Source: Candidatus Limivivens intestinipullorum
GTDB taxonomy: Bacteria; Bacillota; Clostridia; Lachnospirales; Lachnospiraceae
Assembly (NCBI GenBank): GCA_018711185.1
Contig: DVIQ01000019.1
Span: forward strand, 59,879-123,878
Direction: 5' to 3'
DNA length: 64,000 nt
The notes below the pieces were generated by a model that worked only from the letters and a program-made list of their open reading frames with translations, made no database searches and had not been told where the DNA came from. Shown piece by piece: positions 1 through 8,956 of this stretch. Both the position numbers and the translations under genes were made by a program. Position 1 is the stretch's first letter. Each line of letters opens with the position of its first letter.

Positions 1-447
1 GCTCAGGCGGCTGCCAGAGCTGGTCTGATGTCCAAAGAGGCGAAGGATCTGTGCGGCGCCGGTCTGAAGAGAGTCTGCGAGCTGGCTGATATCCCGCCGG
101 TATTACATATGGGTTCCTGCGTGGATATTTCCCGTATGATGATCCTGGTTGCCACCCTGGCAAAGGATTCCGGCCTGAACATTTCTCAGCTTCCGGTTGT
201 GGGCTGCGCTCCGGAATGGATGTCTGAGAAAGCGGTATCCATCGGAAATTACGTGGTAGCTACCGGTATTGATACCTTCCTGGGCGTTGACCCGTATGTA
301 TCCGGTTCCGATCAGGTGGCAGAACTTCTGACCTCCGGTATCCGTGACTGGGTAGAAGCTTCCTACACCGTAGAGAAGGATATTGAAAAGCTGGGAGATC
401 GGATGATCGAACGGATCGAAGAGAAGAGAGCGGCCATCGGTATCTGA
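1..447 (+). CDS. acsA: CO dehydrogenase catalytic subunit, C-terminal part (partial)
   Basis: The reading frame is open from base 1, so the gene starts upstream; the ATG at 28 in the ORF track is internal. About 148 C-terminal residues of an anaerobic nickel CO dehydrogenase (AcsA/CooS) are visible. HMGSCVDISR holds a cysteine that in this family is a C-cluster ligand, and CAPEWMSEKA holds the lysine used as acid/base in CO2/CO interconversion. The enzyme reduces CO2 to CO for acetyl-CoA synthase. It is followed 141 bases later by cooC and then acsB, the expected neighbours. Family assignment is secure; whether it is the ACS-bound (acsA) or stand-alone (cooS) form is inferred from the neighbours. 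Confidence 0.95.
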   Translation, partial: AQAAARAGLMSKEAKDLCGAGLKRVCELADIPPVLHMGSCVDISRMMILVATLAKDSGLNISQLPVVGCAPEWMSEKAVSIGNYVVATGIDTFLGVDPYVSGSDQVAELLTSGIRDWVEASYTVEKDIEKLGDRMIERIEEKRAAIGI

Positions 448-463
448 CAAAGAGGAAGGCGGA

Positions 464-514
464 AGCGGCGCTTCGCCGCTGAAATGACGTAACGGTTCAG
501 CAGGGCTGAACCGT
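464..514. repeat. Two adjacent hairpins incl. dispersed palindrome, copy 1
   Basis: In the acsA-cooC gap lie a hairpin with arms AGCGGCG/CGCCGCT and then the palindrome ACGGTTCAGC-agg-GCTGAACCGT (492-514). The second is one of many copies of a palindrome found between genes in this window. Neither is followed by a T run, so a rho-independent terminator is not evident. It may stabilise mRNA ends or lower cooC expression. Confidence 0.7.
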
Positions 515-588
515 CACGAAATGTCCGGACCAGACATGGACGGATGTGAACGGCCGCAATATATAGAAAAGAAAAGGATGAAGAAAGC

Positions 589-1353
589 ATGAAAATTGCA
601 GTAACCGGAAAAGGCGGAGTGGGAAAGACAACATTTGCTGCGACTCTTGCCAGACTTTATGCGGCGGAGGGAAAGCATGTGCTTGCTGCGGACGTTGATC
701 CGGATGCAAATTTCGGCCTGGCGCTGGGCTTTCCGGAGGAAGTGCTGGATTCCATTGTTCCGATTACAAAAATGCGCAAGCTTGTGCAGGAGCGGACCGG
801 GGCAAATGAATACAACCAGTTTTATACGCTGAACCCGAAGGTGGACGATATCCCCGACACCTATTCGAAGGTGTACAACGGCGTAAAGCTTCTGGTACTC
901 GGAACGGTGGATACGGCCGGAAGCGGCTGTGTCTGCCCGGAGCATGTGATGCTGAAGCGCATTATCAGCCATCTGGTCCTGCGAAGCGATGACATTGTGA
1001 TTCTGGATATGGAGGCTGGCCTGGAGCACCTGGCCAGAGGAACCACAGCCGGAATGGATCAGTTTGTGGTAGTGATCGAGCCCGGTGCCAGAAGCATCCA
1101 GACCTACCGGAACGTAAAGCGTCTGGCAGCGGATCTGGGTGTGAAGCAGGTGCGTGTGGTGGCCAACAAGGTACGGGATGAAGCGGACGAGGCGTTCATC
1201 CGGGAAAGGATACCGGAGGAAGATCTGCTGGGATTCGTGCATTACAATACCGAGGTCATCGACGCGGACCGTCAGGGCGTATCCCCTTATGATATGAGTC
1301 CGAAGGCCGTGGAGGAGATTCGGGCGATTAAAGAAAAAATAGATAATTGCTGA
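589..1353 (+). CDS. cooC: CooC-type nickel-insertion ATPase
   Basis: The 254-residue protein starts with the deviant Walker A motif GKGGVGKT (residues 7-14) of the SIMIBI/MinD-like ATPases. A CVC motif at residues 114-116 matches the Cys-X-Cys metal site of CooC, which dimerises with ATP and helps deliver nickel to the CODH C-cluster. DMEAGLEHLARGT (about 140) is a further family signature. A GAAAGC-type weak ribosome site precedes the ATG. It sits between acsA and acsB, ending 19 bases before the acsB start, so cooC and acsB are likely co-transcribed. Cytoplasmic maturation factor; AcsF is the alternative name used in ACS clusters. Confidence 0.93.
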   Translation: MKIAVTGKGGVGKTTFAATLARLYAAEGKHVLAADVDPDANFGLALGFPEEVLDSIVPITKMRKLVQERTGANEYNQFYTLNPKVDDIPDTYSKVYNGVKLLVLGTVDTAGSGCVCPEHVMLKRIISHLVLRSDDIVILDMEAGLEHLARGTTAGMDQFVVVIEPGARSIQTYRNVKRLAADLGVKQVRVVANKVRDEADEAFIRERIPEEDLLGFVHYNTEVIDADRQGVSPYDMSPKAVEEIRAIKEKIDNC

Positions 1354-1372
1354 GTGATTGGAGGTAAAGACA

Positions 1373-3499
1373 TTGACTTTATTTGATGTTGTTTTTAGTG
1401 GAAATGACGCTGCCTATGGTCTTGCTGAGGGCGCGATCGACGCTGCCATTGAAAAGTATGGCGCGGATAAGGCTGTTTCTTTTCCGGATACGGCTTACAG
1501 CCTGCCCTGCTACTATGCCGTAACCGGCACAAAGGTGAATACCCTGGGCGATTTAAAGAACGCTCTGGGCGTGGTAAAGACCCTGATGACCAGAGAGCAG
1601 CGCTTAAATGACGCGTTTATGTCCGGTGTTGCCACGGCGCTGTGCGCTGAGTTCCTGGAAGTTCTGAAATATGTTGACAACCCCACGCCTTATGAGGCTC
1701 CCTGCGCCGGTCATCTGCCGGATGCGGCAATCCGTGAGCTGGGTGTGCCGCTGGTAACCGGAGATATCCCGGGTGTTGCCGTTATCCTTGGCGCTGCTCC
1801 CACCGCGGAGGAAGGCGTTGAGCTGGTAAAGAGCTATCAGGCACAGGGCATTCTGGTGACGCTGGTGGGCGGCATCATCGACCAGTGCGTGGAGATGGGC
1901 TATAAGACCGGCGCAAATGTGCGTGTAATCCCGCTGGGAAAAGATGTGACGGCCGTTGTTCACGCGGTATCCGTTGCGGTTCGCGCGGCTTTGATCTTCG
2001 GAAATATTCAGGCAGGCGATGCCGCTGGCCTGATGAAGTACACCATGGAGCGTGTTCCGGCATTCGTAAATGCTTTTGCTCCCCTTGATCCGGTTATCGT
2101 TGCCGCAGGCGCAGGTGCCATCGCCCTGGGCTTCCCGGTAATTACGAACGAGGAGACTTTCCGCGTACCCAAGAGCCTGATCGTACAGAAGGATATTTCC
2201 AAATTCAACGCCACCTCTCTGGAAGCAAGAGATATTAAGATCAAGGTTACGAAGATTGATATTCCGGTGGCGTTCGCTTCCGCTTTCGAGGGCGAGATTA
2301 TCCGCCGCGGCGACATGCAGGTAGAGTTCGACGGTTCTCGTGTAGACTGCTGTGAGCTGGTTCTGGACGTAGAGGATGCCTCCAAGGTAGAAGACCATAA
2401 GATCGAAGTGATCGGGCCGGATATCGATGAGTTCGAGGTTGGCTCCAAGCATTCCATCGCTTATGTGGTAGAGGTAACGGGCAAGAGCATGCAGCCGGAT
2501 TTCGAGCCGGTATTTGAGCGTAAGTTCCACAGCTATCTGAACTGCATCGAGGGTGTAATGCACACCGGACAGCGTGACATGATCCGTATCCGTGTCAGCA
2601 AGGACGCTTTCAACGCCGGCTTCCGTGTAAAGCACATCGGTGAGGTGCTCTACGCGAGAGTAAAGAGCGAATTCGCCGCGGTTGTGGACAAGTGCCAGGT
2701 GAAGATTTACACAGATCCCGCCGAGTGCACCAGAATCCGTCATGAGGTTGCGATCCCGATGTTCGACAAGCGTGACGAGAGACTGACGACTCTGACGGAC
2801 GAGTCTGTAGACGTATATTACAGCTGCATCATGTGCCAGGCATTCTCCCCCAGCCACGTGTGCATCGTAACGCCGGAAAGACTTGGTCTGTGCGGCGCCG
2901 TATCCTGGCTGGACGCAAAGGCAACCCATGAGCTGGATCCCCAGGGACCCTGCCAGGTGGTTACCAAGGAAAAGCCCATCGATGAGCGTATCGGTGAGTA
3001 CGAAGACGTAAATGAGGTTGTAAAGAAGCTTTCCCAGGGCGCTCTGGAGGATGTATCCCTGTACTCCATCATTGAAAAACCCATGACCTCCTGCGGATGC
3101 TTCGAGTGTATCTGCGGTATTGAGCCTCTCTCCAACGGCGTCTGCATCGCGAACCGTGAATACGCCGGAATGACCCCCATCGGAATGACTTTCTCCGAGC
3201 TGGCTTCCATGACCGGCGGCGGTGTGCAGACTCCCGGCTTTATGGGACACGGCAAGCACTTCATTGCTTCCAAGAAGTTCATGAAGGCAGAGGGCGGCGT
3301 TGCGAGAATCGTATGGATGCCTAAGGAACTGAAGGATCAGGTAAGAGACAGACTGAATGAGACCGCGAAGGAAATGTACGGCATTGAGAACTTCTGCGAC
3401 ATGATCGGTGATGAGACGGTTGCTGAGGATCCGGAGACCTTGCTGGCATTCCTGACTGAGAAGGGACATCCCGCTCTTTCCATGGAGCCGATGATGTAA
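1373..3499 (+). CDS. acsB: Acetyl-CoA synthase, CODH/ACS alpha subunit
   Basis: AcsB condenses CO, a methyl group from the corrinoid protein and CoA to acetyl-CoA. The six A-cluster cysteines are all present: C485, C488, C497 and C507 in YYSCIMCQAFSPSHVC...GLCG, and C574/C576 in SCGC, where the Cys-Gly-Cys binds the distal nickel. Their spacing equals that of the Moorella enzyme with a constant offset. The ORF track starts at TTG 1358, but GGAGG at 1360-1364 lies 8 bases before TTG 1373, giving MTLFDVVFSGND (708 residues), so the later TTG is preferred. A strong terminator follows at 3524. Confidence 0.97.
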   Translation: MTLFDVVFSGNDAAYGLAEGAIDAAIEKYGADKAVSFPDTAYSLPCYYAVTGTKVNTLGDLKNALGVVKTLMTREQRLNDAFMSGVATALCAEFLEVLKYVDNPTPYEAPCAGHLPDAAIRELGVPLVTGDIPGVAVILGAAPTAEEGVELVKSYQAQGILVTLVGGIIDQCVEMGYKTGANVRVIPLGKDVTAVVHAVSVAVRAALIFGNIQAGDAAGLMKYTMERVPAFVNAFAPLDPVIVAAGAGAIALGFPVITNEETFRVPKSLIVQKDISKFNATSLEARDIKIKVTKIDIPVAFASAFEGEIIRRGDMQVEFDGSRVDCCELVLDVEDASKVEDHKIEVIGPDIDEFEVGSKHSIAYVVEVTGKSMQPDFEPVFERKFHSYLNCIEGVMHTGQRDMIRIRVSKDAFNAGFRVKHIGEVLYARVKSEFAAVVDKCQVKIYTDPAECTRIRHEVAIPMFDKRDERLTTLTDESVDVYYSCIMCQAFSPSHVCIVTPERLGLCGAVSWLDAKATHELDPQGPCQVVTKEKPIDERIGEYEDVNEVVKKLSQGALEDVSLYSIIEKPMTSCGCFECICGIEPLSNGVCIANREYAGMTPIGMTFSELASMTGGGVQTPGFMGHGKHFIASKKFMKAEGGVARIVWMPKELKDQVRDRLNETAKEMYGIENFCDMIGDETVAEDPETLLAFLTEKGHPALSMEPMM

Positions 3500-3523
3500 T
3501 TCGGAGATCCTATCGTTTGAGCT

Positions 3524-3562
3524 GGCGGGGAAACGGCTTTCCGCCGTTTTCCCGCCGCTTTT
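3524..3562 (+). terminator. Rho-independent terminator after acsB
   Basis: A 14-bp stem (GGCGGGGAAACGGC / GCCGTTTTCCCGCC, one G-U pair) with a 5-base loop is followed by GCTTTTCG. It ends the cooC-acsB unit 24 bases after the acsB stop. Confidence 0.85.
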
Positions 3563-3563
3563 C

Positions 3564-3698
3564 GTAACGGTTCAGCTTTGCTGAACCGTTACATGCAAAA
3601 TCCATTTAAAATCGCCTGCGGCGATGGGATTTTGCACTCCTGAATCACATTCTTACGGTCTGCGCAGCATGTGCGCAGACCTGGGCTGTACAGTTACG
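3564..3698. repeat. Composite dispersed repeat, full-length copy (forward)
   Basis: This roughly 135-bp element starts with a perfect 13-bp palindrome (GTAACGGTTCAGC-ttt-GCTGAACCGTTAC), continues with a hairpin whose outer arms are TGCAAAATC/GATTTTGCA and inner arms ATCGCC/GGCGAT, then the segment CTCCTGAATCACATTCTTACG and a hairpin GGTCTGCGCA/TGCGCAGACC, and ends with CTGTACAGTTACG. A nearly identical copy lies inverted at 41684-41816; shorter or diverged versions are at 15384, 25451 and 34940. It fills most of the 308-base acsB-acsD gap. Confidence 0.85.
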
Positions 3699-3727
3699 TT
3701 TTTTCAGGTATATTTTGCCGAAGATTA

Positions 3728-3756
3728 TTGAAATTTCAGCAGGGCTGTAGTAAAAT
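3728..3756 (+). promoter_or_regulatory. Sigma-A-type promoter of acsD operon
   Basis: TTGAAA and TAAAAT are separated by 17 bases, placing the start about 45 bases before the AAGAAGGAGG ribosome site of acsD. Together with the terminator after acsB it makes acsD-acsC-acsE-acsV a separate transcription unit. Confidence 0.7.
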
Positions 3757-3808
3757 AGAGACAATGTGATTTTACAACAGTCACCATTAAGAAGGAGGTT
3801 TTTTTACA

Positions 3809-4750
3809 ATGCCGTTTAATGCAAAATCAGGAAAGTTCAGTGCAAACATCAACACGGTGACCATGGGTACCGGGGATAAGGCGGTCAAGATTGGCGGAGA
3901 GAATGTACTGCCTTTTTTCACCTTTGACGCTCCTGTGGAGAACGCACCGAAGGTTGGTATTGAGATTACAGACTTTGGTCTGGAGAATGAGCCGGACTGT
4001 GTGAAGAAATATTATGAGGGCTGCGAGACAGTCGTTGACATGGCAAAGAAAGCCGCATCCATGGAAGGAGTTGATTTCCTGTGCTTCCGTATGGAGGGCG
4101 GCGATCCCAATGGCGCGAACAAATCCACCGAAGAGCTGATCTCTACTCTGAAAGAGGTTGCCGCTGCGGTTGATATCCCTCTTGTAGTGGCGGGCTGCAA
4201 GCATGTGGAGAAGGATGCGGAGCTGCTTTCCAAGGCTGCTGAGGCTGTAGACGGTAAGAATGCCGTGATCCTGGCTGCAAAGGAAGAAAATTATAAGACC
4301 ATCGGCGCTGCTGCCGGGCTTGCTTACAAGCAGATCGTAGGCGGTGAGTCTGCCGTTGATATTAACCTGGCGAAACAGCTGAATGTACTGATGACCCAGC
4401 TTGGCGTAGATCCCAAGAGCATTGTTATGAATGTTGGATCCGCGGCAGCGGGCTATGGATTTGAGTATGTTGTGTCCACGATGCAGCGTGTAAAGGCCGC
4501 CGCTCTGGGACAGAACGATAATACCCTGCAGATGCCGATTATTACTCCTGTAGCTTCCGAGGTATGGGGCGTAAAAGAGGCGGTAGCCTCCGAAGCGGAC
4601 ATGCCGGAGTGGGGAGATGCCGAGAAGCGCGGCGTTGATATGGAAATCGAGACCGCCGCAGCCGTACTGGCCGCTGGTTCCAATGCCGTTATCCTGAAGC
4701 ATCCCACAGCTATTGCGACCATTTCCAAGATGATTAAAGAGTTAATGTAA
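3809..4750 (+). CDS. acsD: Corrinoid iron-sulfur protein, small subunit
   Basis: AcsD (313 residues) is the TIM-barrel small subunit of the corrinoid iron-sulfur protein (CFeSP), which with AcsC carries the methyl group between methyl-THF:CFeSP methyltransferase and acetyl-CoA synthase. Family features include the start MPFNAKSGKFSANINTVTMGTG and the barrel segment DFLCFRMEGGDPNG. The start is fixed by a strong AAGAAGGAGG ribosome site. It heads acsD-acsC-acsE-acsV, behind its own promoter. The length is as expected for the family. Confidence 0.96.
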   Translation: MPFNAKSGKFSANINTVTMGTGDKAVKIGGENVLPFFTFDAPVENAPKVGIEITDFGLENEPDCVKKYYEGCETVVDMAKKAASMEGVDFLCFRMEGGDPNGANKSTEELISTLKEVAAAVDIPLVVAGCKHVEKDAELLSKAAEAVDGKNAVILAAKEENYKTIGAAAGLAYKQIVGGESAVDINLAKQLNVLMTQLGVDPKSIVMNVGSAAAGYGFEYVVSTMQRVKAAALGQNDNTLQMPIITPVASEVWGVKEAVASEADMPEWGDAEKRGVDMEIETAAAVLAAGSNAVILKHPTAIATISKMIKELM

Positions 4751-4781
4751 TTGCATCGCTACATAAGGAGGATATGTTATT

Positions 4782-6140
4782 ATGGCACTGAAAGGTCTGG
4801 ATATTTTTAAACTGTCACCGAAGAAGAACTGCAAGGAGTGCGGAAGCCCCACCTGTATGGCATTTTCCATGAAGGTTGCCCAGGGTGCTGTGGATATCAG
4901 CGCTTGTCCGTATTTCTCAGAGGAAGCAAAGGCTACCCTGTCCGAGGCTACCGCTCCGCCAATGAAGACCATCAAGGTTGGTACAGGCGAGAACGAGATT
5001 TCTCTGGGCGGCGAGACCGTTATGCAGAGACATGAAAAGACCTTTGTAAGCAAGACAAGATATGCGGTTACGGTATGCAACTGCATGGATGAGGCGGCCA
5101 TCGACGCAAAACTTGCTGATATGACAAAGGTAGATTACGAGCGTATCGGCGAGAGAATGTTCGTAGAGATGGTATATGTGAACTATACCGCTGACGGCGC
5201 TTATGATTATACTGAGCTGGTTAAGAAGGCTGCGGCTACCGGCCGTGTGCTGATTCTTGGCTGCGAGGATCCGGAAGTGGCGAAGGCGGCTCTGGCTGTA
5301 TGCAAGGACGGCAAGCCGATCTTAAACGGCGCAACCGCTGCCAACTATGAGGCCATGAACCAGGTAGCTGTGGAAGCGGGCGTTACCCTTGGCGTAAAGG
5401 GCGCGGATATCAACGAACTGTATGACACCGTAGTGGCTCTGGAAGGCAAAGGAAATAAGAATCTGGTAATCGACTGCGGCACATCTTCCATTAAGGACGC
5501 TATGGCGGTGGCTGTCCAGTTCCGCCGCGCGGCTATTAAGGACGGCAACAGAAGCTGCGGTTATCCGTCTATCGTAAATGTTGCGGCTCTGGCGAAGGGC
5601 GATATGCATATGCAGGCAGCTCTGGCTTCTCTGTTTACCATGAACTATGGTTCCATCGTTGTTATGGAAGAGATGACCTACGCGGAGGCGCTTCCTCTGT
5701 ACGGCCTGCGTCAGAACGTATTCACCGATCCTCAGAAGCCCATGAAGGTAACTCCGGGCATCTACTCCATCAACGGCGGAGACGAGAACTCCATCTGTCT
5801 GACCACCGTAGATTTCGCCCTTACCTATTTCGTGGTTTCCGGCGAGCTGGAGAGATCCGGCGTACCCTGCAACCTGATTATCTCCGATGCGGGCGGTCTT
5901 TCCGTACTGACCTCCTGGGCAGCCGGCAAGTTCTCCGCGAACTCCATCGCGAAGTTCTGGGCAGAGGCGGATATCGAAGGACAGATCAAGAACCGTACCC
6001 TGGTACTGCCCGGCAAGGTTGCCGTATTAAAGGGTGAGGTAGAGGCCAAGCTTCCGGGCTGGAACGTGATCGTTGGACCGGCAGAGGCTGTTCAGCTTGT
6101 GAAATTCCTGAAGGATCTGAAGGATCAGGGACAGTGCTGA
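4782..6140 (+). CDS. acsC: Corrinoid iron-sulfur protein, large subunit
   Basis: AcsC (452 residues) is the large subunit of CFeSP. The N-terminal [4Fe-4S] domain shows C17-x2-C20-x4-C25-x16-C42 (KNCKECGSPTC ... SACPY), the low-potential cluster that re-reduces Co(II). The central TIM barrel and the C-terminal cobalamin-binding domain follow; VSGELERSGVPCNLIISDAGG lies near the corrinoid-facing end. AAGGAGG precedes the ATG. It lies 31 bases after acsD and 95 bases before acsE, in the same operon. Confidence 0.96.
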   Translation: MALKGLDIFKLSPKKNCKECGSPTCMAFSMKVAQGAVDISACPYFSEEAKATLSEATAPPMKTIKVGTGENEISLGGETVMQRHEKTFVSKTRYAVTVCNCMDEAAIDAKLADMTKVDYERIGERMFVEMVYVNYTADGAYDYTELVKKAAATGRVLILGCEDPEVAKAALAVCKDGKPILNGATAANYEAMNQVAVEAGVTLGVKGADINELYDTVVALEGKGNKNLVIDCGTSSIKDAMAVAVQFRRAAIKDGNRSCGYPSIVNVAALAKGDMHMQAALASLFTMNYGSIVVMEEMTYAEALPLYGLRQNVFTDPQKPMKVTPGIYSINGGDENSICLTTVDFALTYFVVSGELERSGVPCNLIISDAGGLSVLTSWAAGKFSANSIAKFWAEADIEGQIKNRTLVLPGKVAVLKGEVEAKLPGWNVIVGPAEAVQLVKFLKDLKDQGQC

Positions 6141-6177
6141 TTAAGCGACGGCTGTAACGAAATCACATTGCTATTTG

Positions 6178-6205
6178 ACGGTCCGCGCTTTTAGGCGCGG
6201 GCCGT
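6178..6205 (+). other. Intercistronic hairpin acsC-acsE
   Basis: Arms ACGGTCCGCGC and GCGCGGGCCGT (one G-U) form an 11-bp stem without a T run. The nearby bases AATCACATTGC and ACGGTCCGCGC resemble the right half of the composite dispersed repeat, so it may be a diverged fragment. It could act as an mRNA stability or attenuation element within the acs operon. Confidence 0.5.
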
Positions 6206-6235
6206 AAGATAAAGAACAAGTAAAGGAGAACTGCA

Positions 6236-7021
6236 ATGGCAAAATTTATCACAATTGGAGAAAGAATTCACTGTATTTCCCCGGCAATCCGCAAAGCTAT
6301 GGCTGAGAGAGATCCGGAGCCGATCTTAAAGCGCGCGAAGGAGCAGATTGCTGCCGGCGCAACCTATCTGGATGTAAACATCGGACCTGCAGAGAACGAC
6401 GGCGAGGAGCTGATGAAGTGGGCGGTTCAGCTGATTCAGAGCGAGTGCGACAACGTACCCCTGGCTCTGGATACCTCAAATAAAAAAGCCATTGAGGCTG
6501 GTATTTCCGTTTACAACAGATCCAAGGGCAAGCCGATTGTAAACTCCGCGGATGCCGGTGACAGAATCGAGAACATTGACCTGGCCGCTGCCAATGATGC
6601 TATCGTTATCGCCCTGTGCTCCGCCGACGGCGTTGCCGCTGACAACGACGAGCGCATGATGCACTGCCAGAACATGCTGGAAAGAGGTCTTGAGCACGGC
6701 ATGGAGCCTACAGATCTGTGGTTTGACCCGCTGTTCCTGGTTGTCAAGGGAATGCAGGACAAGCAGATGGATGTTCTTGAGTGCATCAAGATGTTCTCTG
6801 ACATGGGCCTGAACTCCACCGGCGGTCTCTCCAATAACTCCAATGGTATGCCCAAGCATATTCGTCCGATTATGGATTCCGCGCTGGTTGCCATGTGCAT
6901 GATGCAGGGCCTTACCTCCGCGATCGTAAATCCCTGCGACCTGCGTCTGATGGAAACCATTAAATCCTGTGATATTTTCAAGAACAATACCCTTTACGCA
7001 GACTCTTATCTGGAGATCTGA
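6236..7021 (+). CDS. acsE: Methyl-THF:corrinoid iron-sulfur protein methyltransferase
   Basis: AcsE (261 residues) moves the methyl group from 5-methyl-tetrahydrofolate to the Co(I) of CFeSP. It is a pterin-binding TIM barrel with the signatures ITIGERIHCISP, YLDVNIGPAEND, ALDTSN and KPIVNSADAGDR, where conserved Asp and Asn residues bind the pterin ring. AAAGGAG precedes the ATG. acsV starts 3 bases after its stop codon, so the two are translationally close. Size and motifs match the Moorella enzyme. Confidence 0.95.
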   Translation: MAKFITIGERIHCISPAIRKAMAERDPEPILKRAKEQIAAGATYLDVNIGPAENDGEELMKWAVQLIQSECDNVPLALDTSNKKAIEAGISVYNRSKGKPIVNSADAGDRIENIDLAAANDAIVIALCSADGVAADNDERMMHCQNMLERGLEHGMEPTDLWFDPLFLVVKGMQDKQMDVLECIKMFSDMGLNSTGGLSNNSNGMPKHIRPIMDSALVAMCMMQGLTSAIVNPCDLRLMETIKSCDIFKNNTLYADSYLEI

Positions 7022-7024
7022 TGT

Positions 7025-8947
7025 ATGCATAAGGTCACTTTTAAGTTTGAGAACAGCGAAGATGTAACAGTCTTCGCTGCTTTCGGTGAAAACCTTCTTG
7101 AGGTAGCGAGAAAAACAAATGTAGCTATCGATGCCCCTTGCTCCGGCAACGCCTCCTGCGGCAAATGCAAGGTGAAGCTGGTGGGAGGGGAGCTTGACTC
7201 TAAGCAGACCCGCCATATTACGGATGAGGAATACGCCCTTGGCTGGAGGCTTGCCTGCGTCAGCAAAGTTGTTTCAGATGTGGAGGTTCTGGTGCCGGAT
7301 ATCGCTTCCGCTTACCGGAGCCGTATGAAGGTGGCCGACTTGAGTTCTCCGGAGGAAATTCGCATTTTTGAGGATCTGAAGGAGCAGATTGCGGAAGTGG
7401 GAATTGCACTGAGGAATAACCTTGAGGCTATAAATCTTGAGATGGCCGAACCCACGCTGGACGATACGATGCCGGATAACGAGCGTCTTACCAGAAGCCT
7501 CCAGGAGGCTACCGGAGTTTCCAGAATCCGGATTCCCTACACAGTAATCAAAAAGCTGGCACAGGTTCTCAGGGAAAATCACTTCCGGGTGCAGGCGATT
7601 GTGAGAAAAACAGAAAAGGATGTTTTCGTGTACGATGTTCTCGCCCAGAATGAGAATCCTGTCGTGGGCGGCCTGGCCGTGGACATCGGGACCACCACGG
7701 TGTCGGCTGTGATTATCAATATGCTGGACGGAAAAATCCTGGCGAAGGGCAGCGGCGGAAACGGACAGATTCGTTACGGCGCGGACGTGATTAACCGCAT
7801 CATCGAATCGGTTAAGCCCGGCGGAAGAGAAAAACTTCAGGACGCCATCGTTAAGGAAACCTTAAATCCGCTGACGAAGACCATGTGCAGACAGGCAGGT
7901 ATCCGTCCTGAGCAGATCTACCGTATGTGCGTAGCCGGCAATACCACGATGAATCATCTGCTTGTGGGCGTGGACGCGGATCCGGTCCGCATGGAACCGT
8001 ATATCCCCACGTTCTTTAAGACGAACTCGCTGTTTGCCAACGATATTGGGGTGGATATCAACCCGGACGCTCACATTATTCTTGCGCCGAATATCGGAAG
8101 CTATGTGGGCGGCGACATTACCGCGGGGACTTTCGTATCCATGATCTGGAACAAACCGGAGTTTTCCCTGTTTATCGATCTGGGAACCAACGGCGAGATC
8201 GTGTTCGGCAATTCGGACTTCCTGATGAGCTGTGCCTGCTCCGCGGGTCCAGCCTTTGAGGGCGGCGATATCAGCTGCGGCATGCGCGCCACAGATGGAG
8301 CCATTGAGGCCTGCACCATTGACGAGGAGACCATGGAGCCGTCCCTGACCATTGTGGGAGCTCCCGGCACAAAGCCGGTGGGAATCTGCGGTTCCGGCAT
8401 TATCGACATTATCGCGGAGCTGTACCGCTGCAAGATGCTGAGCCCCAAAGGAAAGTTTATCCGGGAGGGGAAACGTATCCGCCATGATAAATACGGAATG
8501 GGAAGCTATGTCCTTGCCTTTGAGGATGAGGCGGATTCGGTGAAGGATATTGAGATCACAGAGGTGGACATCGATAACTTTATCCGGGCAAAGGGCGCGA
8601 TTTTCTCAGCCATACGGACGATGCTGAGCTACTGTGACTTTGATGTCAGCATGATCGAGAATGTTTATGTGGCAGGCGGTATCGGCAGCGGCATCAATAT
8701 GCAGAATGCCATTCGGATCGGTATGTTCCCGGCACTTCCGGTGGAGATGTACCATTATATCGGAAACTCTTCCCTTGCGGGCGCTTACGCCATGCTGTAT
8801 TCTACGGAAGCGGAGCGCAAGGTTTACGAAGTGGCTCAGAATATGACCTACATTGAATTAAGCGCGATACCACAGTACATGGATGAGTTTGTTGCGGCCT
8901 GCTTTTTGCCGCATACAGACGCCTCTCTGTTTGAAGGAGTCGAATAA
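7025..8947 (+). CDS. acsV: Corrinoid-activating ATPase with 2Fe-2S domain
   Basis: This 640-residue protein belongs to the reductive activators of corrinoid enzymes (RACE), here the CFeSP activator often called AcsV or RACo. The N-terminal ferredoxin domain has C39, C45, C48 and C78 for a [2Fe-2S] cluster; a linker and an ASKHA ATPase domain follow, with a phosphate-1 loop at GLAVDIGTTTVSA (about 216) and a second nucleotide loop at FIDLGTNGEIV. It re-reduces Co(II) that forms by accidental oxidation. It ends the acsDCEV operon and is followed by a strong terminator. It might also serve the two orphan corrinoid proteins nearby; that is inference. Confidence 0.93.
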   Translation: MHKVTFKFENSEDVTVFAAFGENLLEVARKTNVAIDAPCSGNASCGKCKVKLVGGELDSKQTRHITDEEYALGWRLACVSKVVSDVEVLVPDIASAYRSRMKVADLSSPEEIRIFEDLKEQIAEVGIALRNNLEAINLEMAEPTLDDTMPDNERLTRSLQEATGVSRIRIPYTVIKKLAQVLRENHFRVQAIVRKTEKDVFVYDVLAQNENPVVGGLAVDIGTTTVSAVIINMLDGKILAKGSGGNGQIRYGADVINRIIESVKPGGREKLQDAIVKETLNPLTKTMCRQAGIRPEQIYRMCVAGNTTMNHLLVGVDADPVRMEPYIPTFFKTNSLFANDIGVDINPDAHIILAPNIGSYVGGDITAGTFVSMIWNKPEFSLFIDLGTNGEIVFGNSDFLMSCACSAGPAFEGGDISCGMRATDGAIEACTIDEETMEPSLTIVGAPGTKPVGICGSGIIDIIAELYRCKMLSPKGKFIREGKRIRHDKYGMGSYVLAFEDEADSVKDIEITEVDIDNFIRAKGAIFSAIRTMLSYCDFDVSMIENVYVAGGIGSGINMQNAIRIGMFPALPVEMYHYIGNSSLAGAYAMLYSTEAERKVYEVAQNMTYIELSAIPQYMDEFVAACFLPHTDASLFEGVE

Positions 8948-8956
8948 CCGGTACGG

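Noticed and set aside
1604-3469. 621-codon open frame antisense to acsB, and similar long antisense frames at 21806-23668, 38384-40330 and 61458-63038
   Set aside because: They lie opposite well-identified genes, have no ribosome sites and show the low-complexity composition expected from the complement of GC-rich codons.
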